Assembly: GCA_903918755.1 (NCBI GenBank)
Contig: CAIXFN010000058.1
Span: 1-62,153 of the forward strand
DNA length: 62,153 bases
Source: an uncultured Pedosphaera sp.
GTDB lineage: Bacteria > Verrucomicrobiota > Verrucomicrobiia > Limisphaerales > Pedosphaeraceae
Direction: 5' to 3'
Shown here: piece by piece, positions 32,428-40,593 of the stretch
Layout: every line of letters starts with the position of its first letter
Position numbering within the stretch: position 1 is the stretch's first letter
Translations under genes and position numbers: made by a program
The notes under the pieces: generated by a model
The model's input: only the letters and a program-made list of their open reading frames with translations
The model's database searches: none
Told to the model about the DNA's origin: nothing

Positions 32428-34959
32428 TCAAGCACGCCAATCCGGTCGAAAATCGACCGCCGCGCCGAAGGAACCCGCCGCTTCTTTCGTTCCCGCTAAT
32501 GGCCGCACCAGCGAAGGGGCGTGATAGGGCACGAATCCTTTCGCCAGTCGGGACAACTTCACCAGGCGACGCCCCACTGGGCCGGTCATCCGCGGCCAGC
32601 ATTTTGCGCCCTGACCAACCGTTTCCCGGGCCACCAGAAAGGCACTCAAGGGGGAATCAGGAACCGCTGCGGGGTCCACCCAGCGGGCCTGGTTAGCCAG
32701 GTCGCAAGCCACCTCCTGGACCCCCGGGTTGTACAGACTGGCGAGCCGGATCGATCCGCTCCGCAAAAGCGGCCAGGCCAGTAATACTTCCGGCAGGTTT
32801 GGATGCACCTCCAGATCTCCGCTCAACCACAGCAAATAATCGGTCCCGCGTTCGTGACTGGCCCGGAGTGCGGCGGTGACCGCGCTTTCCGCCACCACGC
32901 ACCCCACTGCCCCAAATCCCTTCATTTTCCGCAATTGCTCGACCATTAACCCGGCTCGGGAAGAAGGTCCCTCGCCTCCCACCACCAAGGCTTCCAACCG
33001 CGGCGGCCAATGGGTTGGTGGTTGGGCCGGGGGAGCGCAGATCCCCCGCCTCAGGGCATGCGCCTTGCCCCCATCCCAAGCGGACCGGAGTTCCTCCAGG
33101 AAGCGCCGGGCCTGGGCTTCCTCCCGGAAGTCTGGAATCAAGGGATTCAGCTCGAAAAGGTCCCACTTGGCCATATTACGGTGCTGAAAGACGCGTCGGC
33201 CCTCGAAATCGTGCTGGCACATGGCACCCGGCAGCGCTTTGACCGGATGGGGAATCAGCGAAAAGGGCTGCCGGAGTTTGCGGAAAGCCAGTTGGAAGGT
33301 GTCTTTATCCCCATGGAGGTGGCGGTAGTAAAAATCGGAGTTTTCATTGAACCAAAGCGCCAGCCGCAAGACTTTTTCACACCGACGCTTGTCCCACAGC
33401 ATCTGCCCGCTCTCGATTTCCTGGGCGGGCTGCCGCAAACCACAACTCCGCCAGACGGGCGCGGCCTTTTGGTCCAGCCCCCGCAGGTAATCCGGCCACA
33501 AGATTGCGCCCGTCTTTTGATATTGCGCGGCGGCAAACAAATACTCCGGATTGCGCACCGGAAAATTATCGGCATCCAGGAAGAGCACCTCGCGGAATTG
33601 GGAATGCAAAATCGCGAATGCCTTCAACTCCCACCCGGCCAAATGGCGGACGGGATGCCGCCGGCGGAGTTTGCAAGCATCGACACATTCGACACCGAAG
33701 GGCCGAAGCAGGTCCGCCATGGCGGGATCCATTTCCTTGGGGCCCAAATGCCAAATTTCCACGGGCAGGCGGCAACCCAGGGAACGCAACTGGCGAATAC
33801 CGACCCAGGCATTGGTCAAATATCGAATTCCCCCGGCACAGATTACAATTCCCCGCCCCGCATACTCACCGGCCGCTGCCGGAAGTTGCCGGACAAATTC
33901 ATCGAGTGCCAGCCCGGCGCTCTGGAAGTTCAGTGGTTGCTTGTCGAAGGGGTTGCCCGCCGTGGCGATAACCGCCCGGGCCGCCGCGACCTGCTCCTCC
34001 GTCGTCAAGTATTGCAGTGCTCCACCGGCAAAGTAGAGCTCAATCCGCCGTGCCACCTCGGCTGGTGTGATCATTCCGAGGCAGCGCGGAAGCCCGCCGA
34101 CGACATCTTCGCACCGATGCCGGACGTGGTCCCGCGGATCGCCATCCCGCAGCGGCACCACCCGATCTTTCCAACATCCCCCGGAGGCACCGCAAGCCAG
34201 CGCCCCGTTGGTGTGGATAAATTGGTGGTTGGGATAGGCTTCCCAGTGGGCGGGTTCCCGCCCCCCGGCCACCACCACACAAGGGCGGTGGGAGGGGCAA
34301 CCAGGCCGGGTCTCCACGGCCGCGCACAGGTGCATCAAAGCAGTGACCGAGCAAAGGACCCCCTGGGCATGGTGGACCAAGCGCACCAGTTGGCGCAGAT
34401 CGGTTTTCCCCCGAAGATCGATCACCCCCGACAACCGGGGATGATGATGCCCCAGTTCGCCCACCTGCACGAACTGAATCCGCCCGCGAAAATGATCCAC
34501 CACCTCCTGATAGCGCCGGGTCTCCCACCATTTAATCGTGACATCGTACTTCCCCCCCGCCGCCACGATCCAAAACGGAATCTCCCGGCCGGCCACTTCA
34601 TGAACTTGGGAATACCAGGCCTTTTCTTCCGCCGAAAGATGAATGTCCCCGCGAAACACGGAGGGACAGACATTTACTTTCAGCCGCTCACTTAAGAACT
34701 GGGCAAAACCGTGCAGGCAGTGGTGCGGCGTCTCGTTGGAATCATTGATCAGCGGGTAGTTACAATCCAACTCCTCCACCGACGGGTCAGCATCCTCAAG
34801 CTTGACCAGGTGCGGATTATGCTCCAGCAATTCATCGCAACGGGTCCGGACATCGGTCAGAAACTGGCCGGGGTAACTGCGGTGCAAATCCCGCACGGCC
34901 GCCGTCAAAATGACGATGTCACCCGGCGAATAGCCACATCGCAAAATCAGTTTCTTCAT
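32428..34959 (-). CDS. Multidomain glycosyltransferase (GT9-like plus Mnn1-like plus GT-A-like)
   Basis: The 843-residue protein combines three parts. Residues 1-330 resemble ADP-heptose/GT9 transferases (LILRCGYSPGDIVILTAAVR) and include a Cys-rich segment ACGASGGCWKDR. Residues about 370-640 resemble alpha-mannosyltransferases of the Mnn1 type, with a DxD in VLFLDADNFPV near residue 456. The last 180 residues resemble a further GT-A domain (YLLWLSGDLEVHPNLPEVLL). There is no membrane segment. The ATG at 34959 is preferred because GT9 homology starts there. It probably builds an unusual surface or protein-linked glycan. Confidence 0.8.
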   Translation of the reverse strand: MKKLILRCGYSPGDIVILTAAVRDLHRSYPGQFLTDVRTRCDELLEHNPHLVKLEDADPSVEELDCNYPLINDSNETPHHCLHGFAQFLSERLKVNVCPSVFRGDIHLSAEEKAWYSQVHEVAGREIPFWIVAAGGKYDVTIKWWETRRYQEVVDHFRGRIQFVQVGELGHHHPRLSGVIDLRGKTDLRQLVRLVHHAQGVLCSVTALMHLCAAVETRPGCPSHRPCVVVAGGREPAHWEAYPNHQFIHTNGALACGASGGCWKDRVVPLRDGDPRDHVRHRCEDVVGGLPRCLGMITPAEVARRIELYFAGGALQYLTTEEQVAAARAVIATAGNPFDKQPLNFQSAGLALDEFVRQLPAAAGEYAGRGIVICAGGIRYLTNAWVGIRQLRSLGCRLPVEIWHLGPKEMDPAMADLLRPFGVECVDACKLRRRHPVRHLAGWELKAFAILHSQFREVLFLDADNFPVRNPEYLFAAAQYQKTGAILWPDYLRGLDQKAAPVWRSCGLRQPAQEIESGQMLWDKRRCEKVLRLALWFNENSDFYYRHLHGDKDTFQLAFRKLRQPFSLIPHPVKALPGAMCQHDFEGRRVFQHRNMAKWDLFELNPLIPDFREEAQARRFLEELRSAWDGGKAHALRRGICAPPAQPPTHWPPRLEALVVGGEGPSSRAGLMVEQLRKMKGFGAVGCVVAESAVTAALRASHERGTDYLLWLSGDLEVHPNLPEVLLAWPLLRSGSIRLASLYNPGVQEVACDLANQARWVDPAAVPDSPLSAFLVARETVGQGAKCWPRMTGPVGRRLVKLSRLAKGFVPYHAPSLVRPLAGTKEAAGSFGAAVDFRPDWRA

Positions 34960-35082
34960 TTTCGGGCCACTGCCCCAGCTAGCCGGGTCGGCGCACAAAT
35001 GGATGCCAAAAGGCACCGGATTTTGGTCCGGGGATAAACTGGCTCAAGACGGCCAGGCCAGCTTGCCGTGACGCGACCGGGA

Positions 35083-35244
35083 TCAACTGGAGGAGCCCGA
35101 GGGGCTCTTGGTAGGGCTCTTGGAAGGGCTGCTGGAGGGATTGGCGGGAGCGGCCAGGGTCAGGCGCCGGGGTAGCCGGGCCGGCCGCGGGCTGAAGCCC
35201 GGGCGAATATTGGATTTGGTTTGCGGGAGGGATTTGGCGGTCAT
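35083..35244 (-). CDS. Possible 53-residue basic Ser/Pro-rich protein
   Basis: An ATG frame at 35244 reads MTAKSLPQTKSNIRPGFSPR and ends in a repetitive SPSKSPTKSPSGSSS tail. No Shine-Dalgarno site is seen. It lies between the 55-codon ORF and the glycosyltransferase gene on the same strand. The composition is low-complexity, so it may be spurious. Confidence 0.35.
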   Translation of the reverse strand: MTAKSLPQTKSNIRPGFSPRPARLPRRLTLAAPANPSSSPSKSPTKSPSGSSS

Positions 35245-35365
35245 TTCTGTTTTAGATAGTGGTGGATAATTAATTACCCGAAAGATTGGGTTCAGGAAGG
35301 CAAAATGTGGAGTTCATTGCCCCCATAAAAACCCAGCCCGAATTGTCGCTCAAAAGAGCTCAGAT

Positions 35366-35533
35366 TCAAGCGATCGACTTTTCGTGGCGCAGTTTCGCCG
35401 ACAATTTCCGCAGAATACTCCGACGGGCGGCCATCAATTCCGAACGGGTGGGGCGGGTAGCCTCATCCATTTGCCTGATTTGGCGGAAGAGTGAAAAATT
35501 GAGACGGTAATCCTGGAATTTGAGCTTATTCAT
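35366..35533 (-). CDS. Possible 55-residue basic helical protein downstream of the sigma factor
   Basis: The frame begins MNKLKFQDYRLNFSLFRQIR at 35533, 35 bp after the sigma factor stop on the same strand, and ends at a TGA at 35366. It is predicted helical and strongly basic (SILRKLSAKLRHEKSIA). No membrane helix is present, so it does not look like a classic anti-sigma anchor. It may be a small partner of the sigma factor; function unknown. Confidence 0.45.
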   Translation of the reverse strand: MNKLKFQDYRLNFSLFRQIRQMDEATRPTRSELMAARRSILRKLSAKLRHEKSIA

Positions 35534-35568
35534 CTGAAAAAATCTGGCTGTCTATTGTCGGCCCAACT

Positions 35569-36210
35569 CTAGACATACTTTTTGCGGAGTCGCACCAATT
35601 CCCTTTGAATCAGCAAGCCAATCCGGTGCTTCTCCACATAAATCCGCGCCCGGCTGACTTTTAATAGCCGGGCGATCCTCGCCGGCGGCCACTGTTTCCT
35701 TACATTGAGGTCAAAGATCTGAAAGCGCTTGGAATCGACCTGCCGTTTGACCCGGTCAATGGCCTGTTCCAATAGATTCATCTCAAACTCGGAGTTCCAA
35801 CGCTCTTCCAACTCGCAAACCGGATCGGGAATCTCCTCGGAGCCTTTGGCAAAATCGCTGGCGGCATCTTCGAAACCCTTGGGATAAAGGCGCTTCCGCT
35901 TACGAAATTCATCCCGGATCCGCCAACGCGTGAGTTTGAAAAGCCAGGTCCGGAAAGTGCCCTTCTCTTTGGAATAAGCCCCGATCGTTCGGGCGGCCTC
36001 CGCGATGGTCTCCAGCGCCACGTCTTCCGCTTCCACCGGCGACAATCCGGATTTCAAGGCGAACAAGTAAATGAGTTTCCAATAGATATCAAAAAAAAGC
36101 TGCCAACCCGCTTCGTCTCCCCCCGCCGCCAGGCGCGTGATCAGGGAAGTACGGGTTCGGTCCAGGTCAATTGCCCCGTCCGCTTTTTCAGGTTTGTCCG
36201 CCACAATCAT
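35569..36210 (-). CDS. ECF-family RNA polymerase sigma factor
   Basis: This 213-residue protein has sigma region 2 (FFDIYWKLIYLFALKSGLSP, AEDVALETI, FRTWLFKLTRWRIRDEFRKR) and region 4 (WPPARIARLLKVSRARIYVE). The ATG at 36210 is preferred over a TTG at 36234, because AAGGG lies 6 nt before it and the promoter-like repeat ends just upstream. No anti-sigma gene with a membrane helix is adjacent. The downstream Ser/Thr kinase at 28773-32309 may be its regulatory partner, as in other Verrucomicrobia sigma-kinase pairs, though it is not immediately adjacent. Confidence 0.88.
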   Translation of the reverse strand: MIVADKPEKADGAIDLDRTRTSLITRLAAGGDEAGWQLFFDIYWKLIYLFALKSGLSPVEAEDVALETIAEAARTIGAYSKEKGTFRTWLFKLTRWRIRDEFRKRKRLYPKGFEDAASDFAKGSEEIPDPVCELEERWNSEFEMNLLEQAIDRVKRQVDSKRFQIFDLNVRKQWPPARIARLLKVSRARIYVEKHRIGLLIQRELVRLRKKYV

Positions 36211-36220
36211 GCTCGCCCTT

Positions 36221-36327
36221 ATATATACGAACAATCACGGGCACTTCTTTCAAAAAATTTTATTTTCGCATTTTTTCCATTCCTCTGCAGATTTTTGAAA
36301 GAAGTGGTCCGGCCATTACGTATATAT
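36221..36327. promoter_or_regulatory. Co-centred inverted repeat: two divergent ECF-type promoters
   Basis: Outer arms of 9 bp (36221-36229 and 36319-36327, CGTATATAT) and inner arms of 15 bp (36242-36256 and 36292-36306, TTTTTGAAAGAAGTG) are perfect inverted copies around the same centre at 36274. Each outer/inner pair is separated by 12 unmatched bases. Read outward, each half is TGAAAG-N17-CGTATA, close to the ECF (SigW-like) promoter pattern. The left copy ends 10 nt before the sigma factor ATG; the right copy points to the small unit at 36331-36488. Confidence 0.65.
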
Positions 36328-36330
36328 CGG

Positions 36331-36488
36331 TGAAAGCCAGATTCGTAATGTTCGGCGGAAGGAGGTCGCCGTAAGGAAAGTGACGGACTGGTCGCGCCCG
36401 GCGCATGGAATTTAGGCTGAGAAACGGCCAGGTTGAGGTGGGGGGATTGGCTGTCGCAAGCTAACACTTGCGGCAGCTTCTTGTTTTA
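36331..36488 (+). ncRNA. Candidate small RNA divergent from the sigma factor
   Basis: A transcript starting about 7 nt after the right-hand CGTATA and ending at the terminator would be about 155 nt. Only very short frames of 8-19 codons occur in it, although GGAAGGAGGT (36358-36367) is a strong ribosome-binding-like or anti-anti-SD sequence. Promoter-like and terminator elements at both ends support an independent small RNA or a tiny peptide mRNA. Exact ends are inferred. Confidence 0.5.
36450..36488 (+). terminator. Intrinsic terminator of the small divergent unit
   Basis: An 11-bp stem GCTGTCGCAAG / CTTGCGGCAGC (one G-U pair) with a 6-nt loop CTAACA is followed by TTCTTGTTTTA. This is the clearest terminator in the left part of the window, and no gene ends here, which points to a short transcript from the divergent promoter. 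Confidence 0.75.
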
Positions 36489-36664
36489 CACCATCGATAA
36501 AGGATTGAGGTTCTTTCCCGCCCATGCCATCGCCAACCCGTTACCACAGGACCGAAATCCTGCTGCATGACACTCCGTTAGCCACCCCGATGGCCATCCG
36601 CCGGACCAGGCATTTTCCCCACCTTTTCGCTTGCCGGAGTCCCGGGATTGGGGATTCTGGTGGC
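36489..36664. other. Intergenic, upstream of the ThuA-like gene
   Basis: These 176 bp contain an in-frame upstream extension of the ThuA-like gene (ATG at 36524). The extension has no protein character and would displace the signal peptide. The promoter of the ThuA-like gene is probably here; no consensus boxes were picked. Confidence 0.35.
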
Positions 36665-37429
36665 ATGACCAAACGGCTCTCCGCCCTCATCGTTGCCCTG
36701 CTTTTTTTGCTCCCCCACCGGGCACCGGCTGACGTCTTGATCGTTGCCGACGAATTTCCCGCCATGGAAGTGCTCCGAAATCAACTCCGGGAGGATGAAC
36801 GCCTGACCAGCCAACTCGTGCGCCAGGATCAACTCCCCCAAAGATTGTACGCCTATTCGGCGGTGGTGGTTTATATCCACAAAGCGCTCGGCTCTCCGGC
36901 CGAAAAGGCGTTTATTCACTACGCCGAAGGCGGCGGAAAACTGGTGGTGCTGCACCATTCCATCAGTTCGGGCAAACGCACGAATGACCAGTGGTTTCAA
37001 TTTCTCGGAGTCGCCCTGCCTACCGGTGAATTCAGCCAGGGCGGCTACCAGTGGATTGAACCCGCCACTCTGGACATCCTCAACCTGAATCCTGACCATT
37101 TCATCACCACCAACGGGGTTCATTATCCCAAACAGATTCGGTTCCTCGCCGCCGCCCCGTCGACGGGTTGGACGAATCTGCCGGCTTTCACCCTGCCGGA
37201 CAGCGAAGTTTATTTGAACCACCAGCACAAAAGTCCCCACACCCTTCTGCTCGGCCTGAATTACCGGGATCCCAAAACCGGCCTCGACTACCAGCAGACC
37301 ACCGCCGGCTGGATCAAACCGGCCGGCCGGGGTTGGGTCATCTACCTCATGGCCGGCCATCGCCGGGAAGACTTTGAGGACCCCGCGTACTCGCGTATTG
37401 TTCGCAACGCGGTGATTTTCCAGCCCTGA
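36665..37429 (+). CDS. Exported ThuA-like (trehalose utilisation family) protein
   Basis: The 254-residue protein starts with a signal peptide (MTKRLSALIVALLFLLPHR) and has the ThuA/GATase1-like fold. The segments YSAVVVYIHKAL, GGGKLVVLHHSISSGK and the closing GWVIYLMAGHRREDF are family-typical. ThuA-like proteins in Verrucomicrobia and Planctomycetes are linked to sugar metabolism, but their reaction is not established. The ATG at 36665 is chosen because it begins the signal peptide. Confidence 0.8.
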   Translation: MTKRLSALIVALLFLLPHRAPADVLIVADEFPAMEVLRNQLREDERLTSQLVRQDQLPQRLYAYSAVVVYIHKALGSPAEKAFIHYAEGGGKLVVLHHSISSGKRTNDQWFQFLGVALPTGEFSQGGYQWIEPATLDILNLNPDHFITTNGVHYPKQIRFLAAAPSTGWTNLPAFTLPDSEVYLNHQHKSPHTLLLGLNYRDPKTGLDYQQTTAGWIKPAGRGWVIYLMAGHRREDFEDPAYSRIVRNAVIFQP

Positions 37430-37524
37430 TCCCCGGGGGGAGGCGCTGCTCACCATTTTTGCTTCGGATGATTGGCCAAGATTGCGGGTTGCGGCCCGCA
37501 CCCGGGGACGGTTATGGTTAGGCC

Positions 37525-38811
37525 ATGATTTCTCGGGCTAAATCGGAACAATTATTTGCGGCCGCTTTGAAATTGATTCCTGGCGGGGTGAATTCCCCTG
37601 TGCGGGCGTTTCGCGCCGTGGGCGGACAACCCTTCTTCGTGGATCGGGCGCAAGGAGCGCGCGTGTGGGATGTGGACGGCAATGAATACGTGGATTACGT
37701 AGGCACGTGGGGTCCGGCCATCCTGGGCCACGCCCCCCCGGGAGTGATTTCCGCCATCCAGCAAGCCGCCGCGCGGGGCACCAGTTTTGGCATCCCGAAT
37801 CCCTTGGAAGTCCGCATGGCCAGCCTGATCTGCTCCACGGTTCCCAGTGTGCAGAAAGTCCGCATGTGCAGTTCCGGCACCGAAGCCACCATGTCTGCCA
37901 TCCGGCTCGCCCGCGGCTTCACCAAGCGCGACAAAATTCTTAAATTCGATGGCTGTTATCATGGCCATGCGGATTCTCTCCTCGTCAAGGCGGGCTCCGG
38001 GGCGTTGACCTTCGGCCATCCCGACAGTGCCGGTGTGCCGGCCGCCTTCACCGAGCATACCGTAGTGGTGCCTTTTAATGATGAGGAAGCGGTCTCGGCC
38101 GCCTTCGCGGCCAACGCCGGAGCGATGGCCGGCATTATCGTTGAACCGGTGCCCGGGAACGCCGGGCTGTACCCGCCCAAGCCGGGTTTTCTCGAATTTT
38201 TGCGCCGGCTCACCCGCGAGACCGGGGCGTTGCTCATTTTTGACGAAGTGATGACCGGCTTCCGACTCGCCCGCGGGGGCGCCCAGGAACGTTACGGGAT
38301 CACCCCGGACTTGACCTGCTTCGGCAAGATCATTGGCGGAGGTTTGCCGGTGGGAGCCTTCGGTGGCCGGGCGGAGATCATGGATTGCCTTGCCCCCCTG
38401 GGCCCGGTCTATCAGGCCGGCACCTTGAGTGGCAATCCCGTGGCCATGGCGGCGGGGATCGCCGCCCTCGAAGAATTGTTCGCCGGGAATTCTTACGAAA
38501 AGCTGGAAGCCGCTGGAGCCCAATTGGAAGCGGGGCTGAGTGCCGCCGCCAACGCTGCCGGCATACCGGTCCAGTTCAATCGCGTGGGCTCCATGTTTTG
38601 CGGTTATTTTGCAACCCAGCCGATCCACAATTTGGCCGACGCCATGCTCAGCGATCGCGCGCGCTTTGCGAAGTATTTTCACGGCATGCTGAACCAGGGT
38701 GTTTATTTGGCGCCTTCCCAATTCGAGGCCGGCTTCATTTCGCTGGCCCACACGGAAGCGGATATCGAAGCCACTGTCCGGGCCGCTGCCTCGGTTATGA
38801 AAACCCTATGA
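37525..38811 (+). CDS. hemL: Glutamate-1-semialdehyde 2,1-aminomutase
   Basis: This 428-residue PLP enzyme makes 5-aminolevulinate for haem synthesis by the C5 pathway. Diagnostic segments are GGVNSPVRAFRAVGGQPFF, SSGTEATMSAIRLARGFT, IFDEVMTGFR and FGKIIGGGLPVGAFGG, with the PLP-binding Lys in FGKIIGG. Full length and uninterrupted. It is followed by ruvX, truA and trmL on the same strand, a compact housekeeping cluster. Confidence 0.97.
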   Translation: MISRAKSEQLFAAALKLIPGGVNSPVRAFRAVGGQPFFVDRAQGARVWDVDGNEYVDYVGTWGPAILGHAPPGVISAIQQAAARGTSFGIPNPLEVRMASLICSTVPSVQKVRMCSSGTEATMSAIRLARGFTKRDKILKFDGCYHGHADSLLVKAGSGALTFGHPDSAGVPAAFTEHTVVVPFNDEEAVSAAFAANAGAMAGIIVEPVPGNAGLYPPKPGFLEFLRRLTRETGALLIFDEVMTGFRLARGGAQERYGITPDLTCFGKIIGGGLPVGAFGGRAEIMDCLAPLGPVYQAGTLSGNPVAMAAGIAALEELFAGNSYEKLEAAGAQLEAGLSAAANAAGIPVQFNRVGSMFCGYFATQPIHNLADAMLSDRARFAKYFHGMLNQGVYLAPSQFEAGFISLAHTEADIEATVRAAASVMKTL

Positions 38812-38868
38812 TCTCAACCGCATATTTTCCGGGTGCTACAGCGGCCCCCGCCTCCCTTCACTGACTGC

Positions 38869-39285
38869 ATGAGAATACTCGGCATTGATCATGGAACCAA
38901 GCGAATGGGCCTCGCGGTCAGCGATGAGCTGGGCATGCTCGCCCATCCGCTGGAATTCGTCCCGGCCGAACCGTTCGCCGCTTTCCTGACCCGCCTCCAG
39001 GAGGTGATCCGCACCAAGGAAGTCGAACTGATCATCGTGGGCTTACCTCGTAACATGGACGGCAGCTACGGTCCGGCGGCCATAAAAGTGCGGGAATTTG
39101 TCGCGGCCCTCGCCCTGGCCGTCGCCCCTCCCATCAAGACCTGGGACGAGCGGCTGAGTTCCGCCCAGGCCAACCGCGTGCTCATCGCCGCAAATGTCCG
39201 CCGTGATCGGCGCAAGGAAGTAGTCGACAAAATGGCCGCCGCCATCATTTTGCAAAGCTATCTCGACAGCCTGCCCCCGGCGTAG
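38869..39285 (+). CDS. ruvX: RuvX/YqgF-type Holliday junction resolvase / pre-16S rRNA nuclease
   Basis: This 138-residue protein has the RNase-H-like YqgF fold: ILGIDHGTKRMGLAVSD at the start, IIVGLPRNMDGSYGPAA in the middle and DERLSSAQANRVL with DKMAAAIILQSYLD at the end. These carry the expected acidic residues. It is thought to process 16S rRNA 5' ends. The ATG at 38869 gives the canonical N-terminus. Confidence 0.93.
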   Translation: MRILGIDHGTKRMGLAVSDELGMLAHPLEFVPAEPFAAFLTRLQEVIRTKEVELIIVGLPRNMDGSYGPAAIKVREFVAALALAVAPPIKTWDERLSSAQANRVLIAANVRRDRRKEVVDKMAAAIILQSYLDSLPPA

Positions 39286-39294
39286 CGCACCCGT

Positions 39295-40110
39295 GTGGAC
39301 CCGCTGAAATTCAAGCTGATCATTGCCTACGACGGCACCGCGTACGCCGGGTGGCAGGTGCAGACGAGCGGAATCGGGGTGCAGCAACGGGTCGAGGAAG
39401 CCCTCCAAAAAATCTTCCCGGGCGTCCGGCGCGTGCACAGTTCCAGTCGCACGGACACCGGCGTGCATGCGCTGGGAATGGTGGCCCATGTGGAGATTCC
39501 CCGCGCAGAATTCAAAATGCCGGTGGCCAAACTGGCCCTGGCCCTGAACGCCCATCTGCCGGAAGATATCCGGATCCAATCCGCCCAGCGCTGTGCGGCC
39601 GGCTTTCATGCGCGTTTTGATGCGGCCGGCAAGGAATATCGTTACCTGGTTTGGAATCACCCAGCCATGAATCCCCTCCTCCGTCACCGCGCCTGGCAGG
39701 TGCCCCGCCCCTTGGATCTCGCCGCCATGCGGGAGGCGGCCCAACTCTTTGTGGGCCGGCATGATTTCAAGTCGTTCGCCGGGACCCGATCCTACGAGAT
39801 GGAATCGACCGTACGCACCGTGACCAAATGCACGATCAAGCGGCGGGGTCCCGAGCTGACTTTCACCATCGTGGGTGATGGTTTTCTCTATAAAATGTGC
39901 CGCGGCGTGGTCGGAACCCTGGTCCAGATCGGCGAAGGCAAAATCGCCGCCCAGGAGCTGTCACAGATCCTGGCCGGCCGGGATCGCCGGCTGGCGGGGA
40001 TGACCGCGCCCGCCCACGGCCTCGTGCTGTGGCGGGTTTTTTACGGTAAACCAAACGCCGTCCGCACCCCCGAGGAGACTCCGCATGCCGCTGAACATCG
40101 TTCTGGTTGA
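39295..40110 (+). CDS. truA: tRNA pseudouridine(38-40) synthase TruA
   Basis: The 271-residue protein starts at a GTG, 9 bp after ruvX. It has the TruA hallmarks: LIIAYDGTAYAGWQVQ, the catalytic Asp in HSSSRTDTGVHALG and FHARFDAAGKEYRYLVWN. It modifies the anticodon stem of many tRNAs. Its 3' end overlaps the trmL start by 26 bp, indicating translational coupling. Confidence 0.95.
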   Translation: MDPLKFKLIIAYDGTAYAGWQVQTSGIGVQQRVEEALQKIFPGVRRVHSSSRTDTGVHALGMVAHVEIPRAEFKMPVAKLALALNAHLPEDIRIQSAQRCAAGFHARFDAAGKEYRYLVWNHPAMNPLLRHRAWQVPRPLDLAAMREAAQLFVGRHDFKSFAGTRSYEMESTVRTVTKCTIKRRGPELTFTIVGDGFLYKMCRGVVGTLVQIGEGKIAAQELSQILAGRDRRLAGMTAPAHGLVLWRVFYGKPNAVRTPEETPHAAEHRSG

Positions 40111-40558
40111 ACCGGAAATCCCGCCCAATACGGGGAATATCGCGCGGCTCTGCGCCGCGACCAAAACCCGGCTGCACCTGGTGGAACCGCTGGGGTTTGA
40201 ATTGGGGGACAAGCAACTCAAACGGGCGGGCATGGATTACTGGGAACAGGTCGATTGGCGGCGCTGGCCGAGTTGGAGCGCTTTTCGCACCGCCCTCCCC
40301 CATGGGGCCCGGCTTTGGTTCGTCGAGTCGGCCGGACCACGAATTTATAGCGAGGCGAACTTCGCCGCCGACGATTATCTGGTGTTCGGTCGCGAAACCG
40401 CTGGTTTACCGGTGGCCTTACTGCAGGAGAATTCCGCGCACTGGCTCCGGTTGCCGATGTTCAACCCCGCCTCCCGCTCCCTCAATCTTTCGAATTGCGT
40501 CGCTGCGGTATTGTTTGAAGCTCTCCGGCAGCAGGGCTTTCCCGGCGAAGTGCACTGA
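40085..40558 (+). CDS. trmL: tRNA (cytidine/uridine-34 2'-O)-methyltransferase TrmL
   Basis: This 157-residue SPOUT methyltransferase shows IVLVEPEIPPNTGNIARLCA at the start, YLVFGRETAGLP in the middle and the knot motif SLNLSNCVAAVLFEALRQ at the end. It methylates the wobble ribose of tRNA-Leu species in known cases. It begins inside truA, so the two anticodon-region modification enzymes are co-expressed. Confidence 0.95.
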   Translation: MPLNIVLVEPEIPPNTGNIARLCAATKTRLHLVEPLGFELGDKQLKRAGMDYWEQVDWRRWPSWSAFRTALPHGARLWFVESAGPRIYSEANFAADDYLVFGRETAGLPVALLQENSAHWLRLPMFNPASRSLNLSNCVAAVLFEALRQQGFPGEVH

Positions 40559-40593
40559 ATTGCCCCGCCGGCGCTCCCCCCCGAGGCGAATCC

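Noticed and set aside
36319-36335. Ordinary sigma-70 promoter reading of the inverted repeat (TTGAAA with TATATA)
   Set aside because: The spacing would be 20 bp, too long; the ECF reading TGAAAG-N17-CGTATA fits better.
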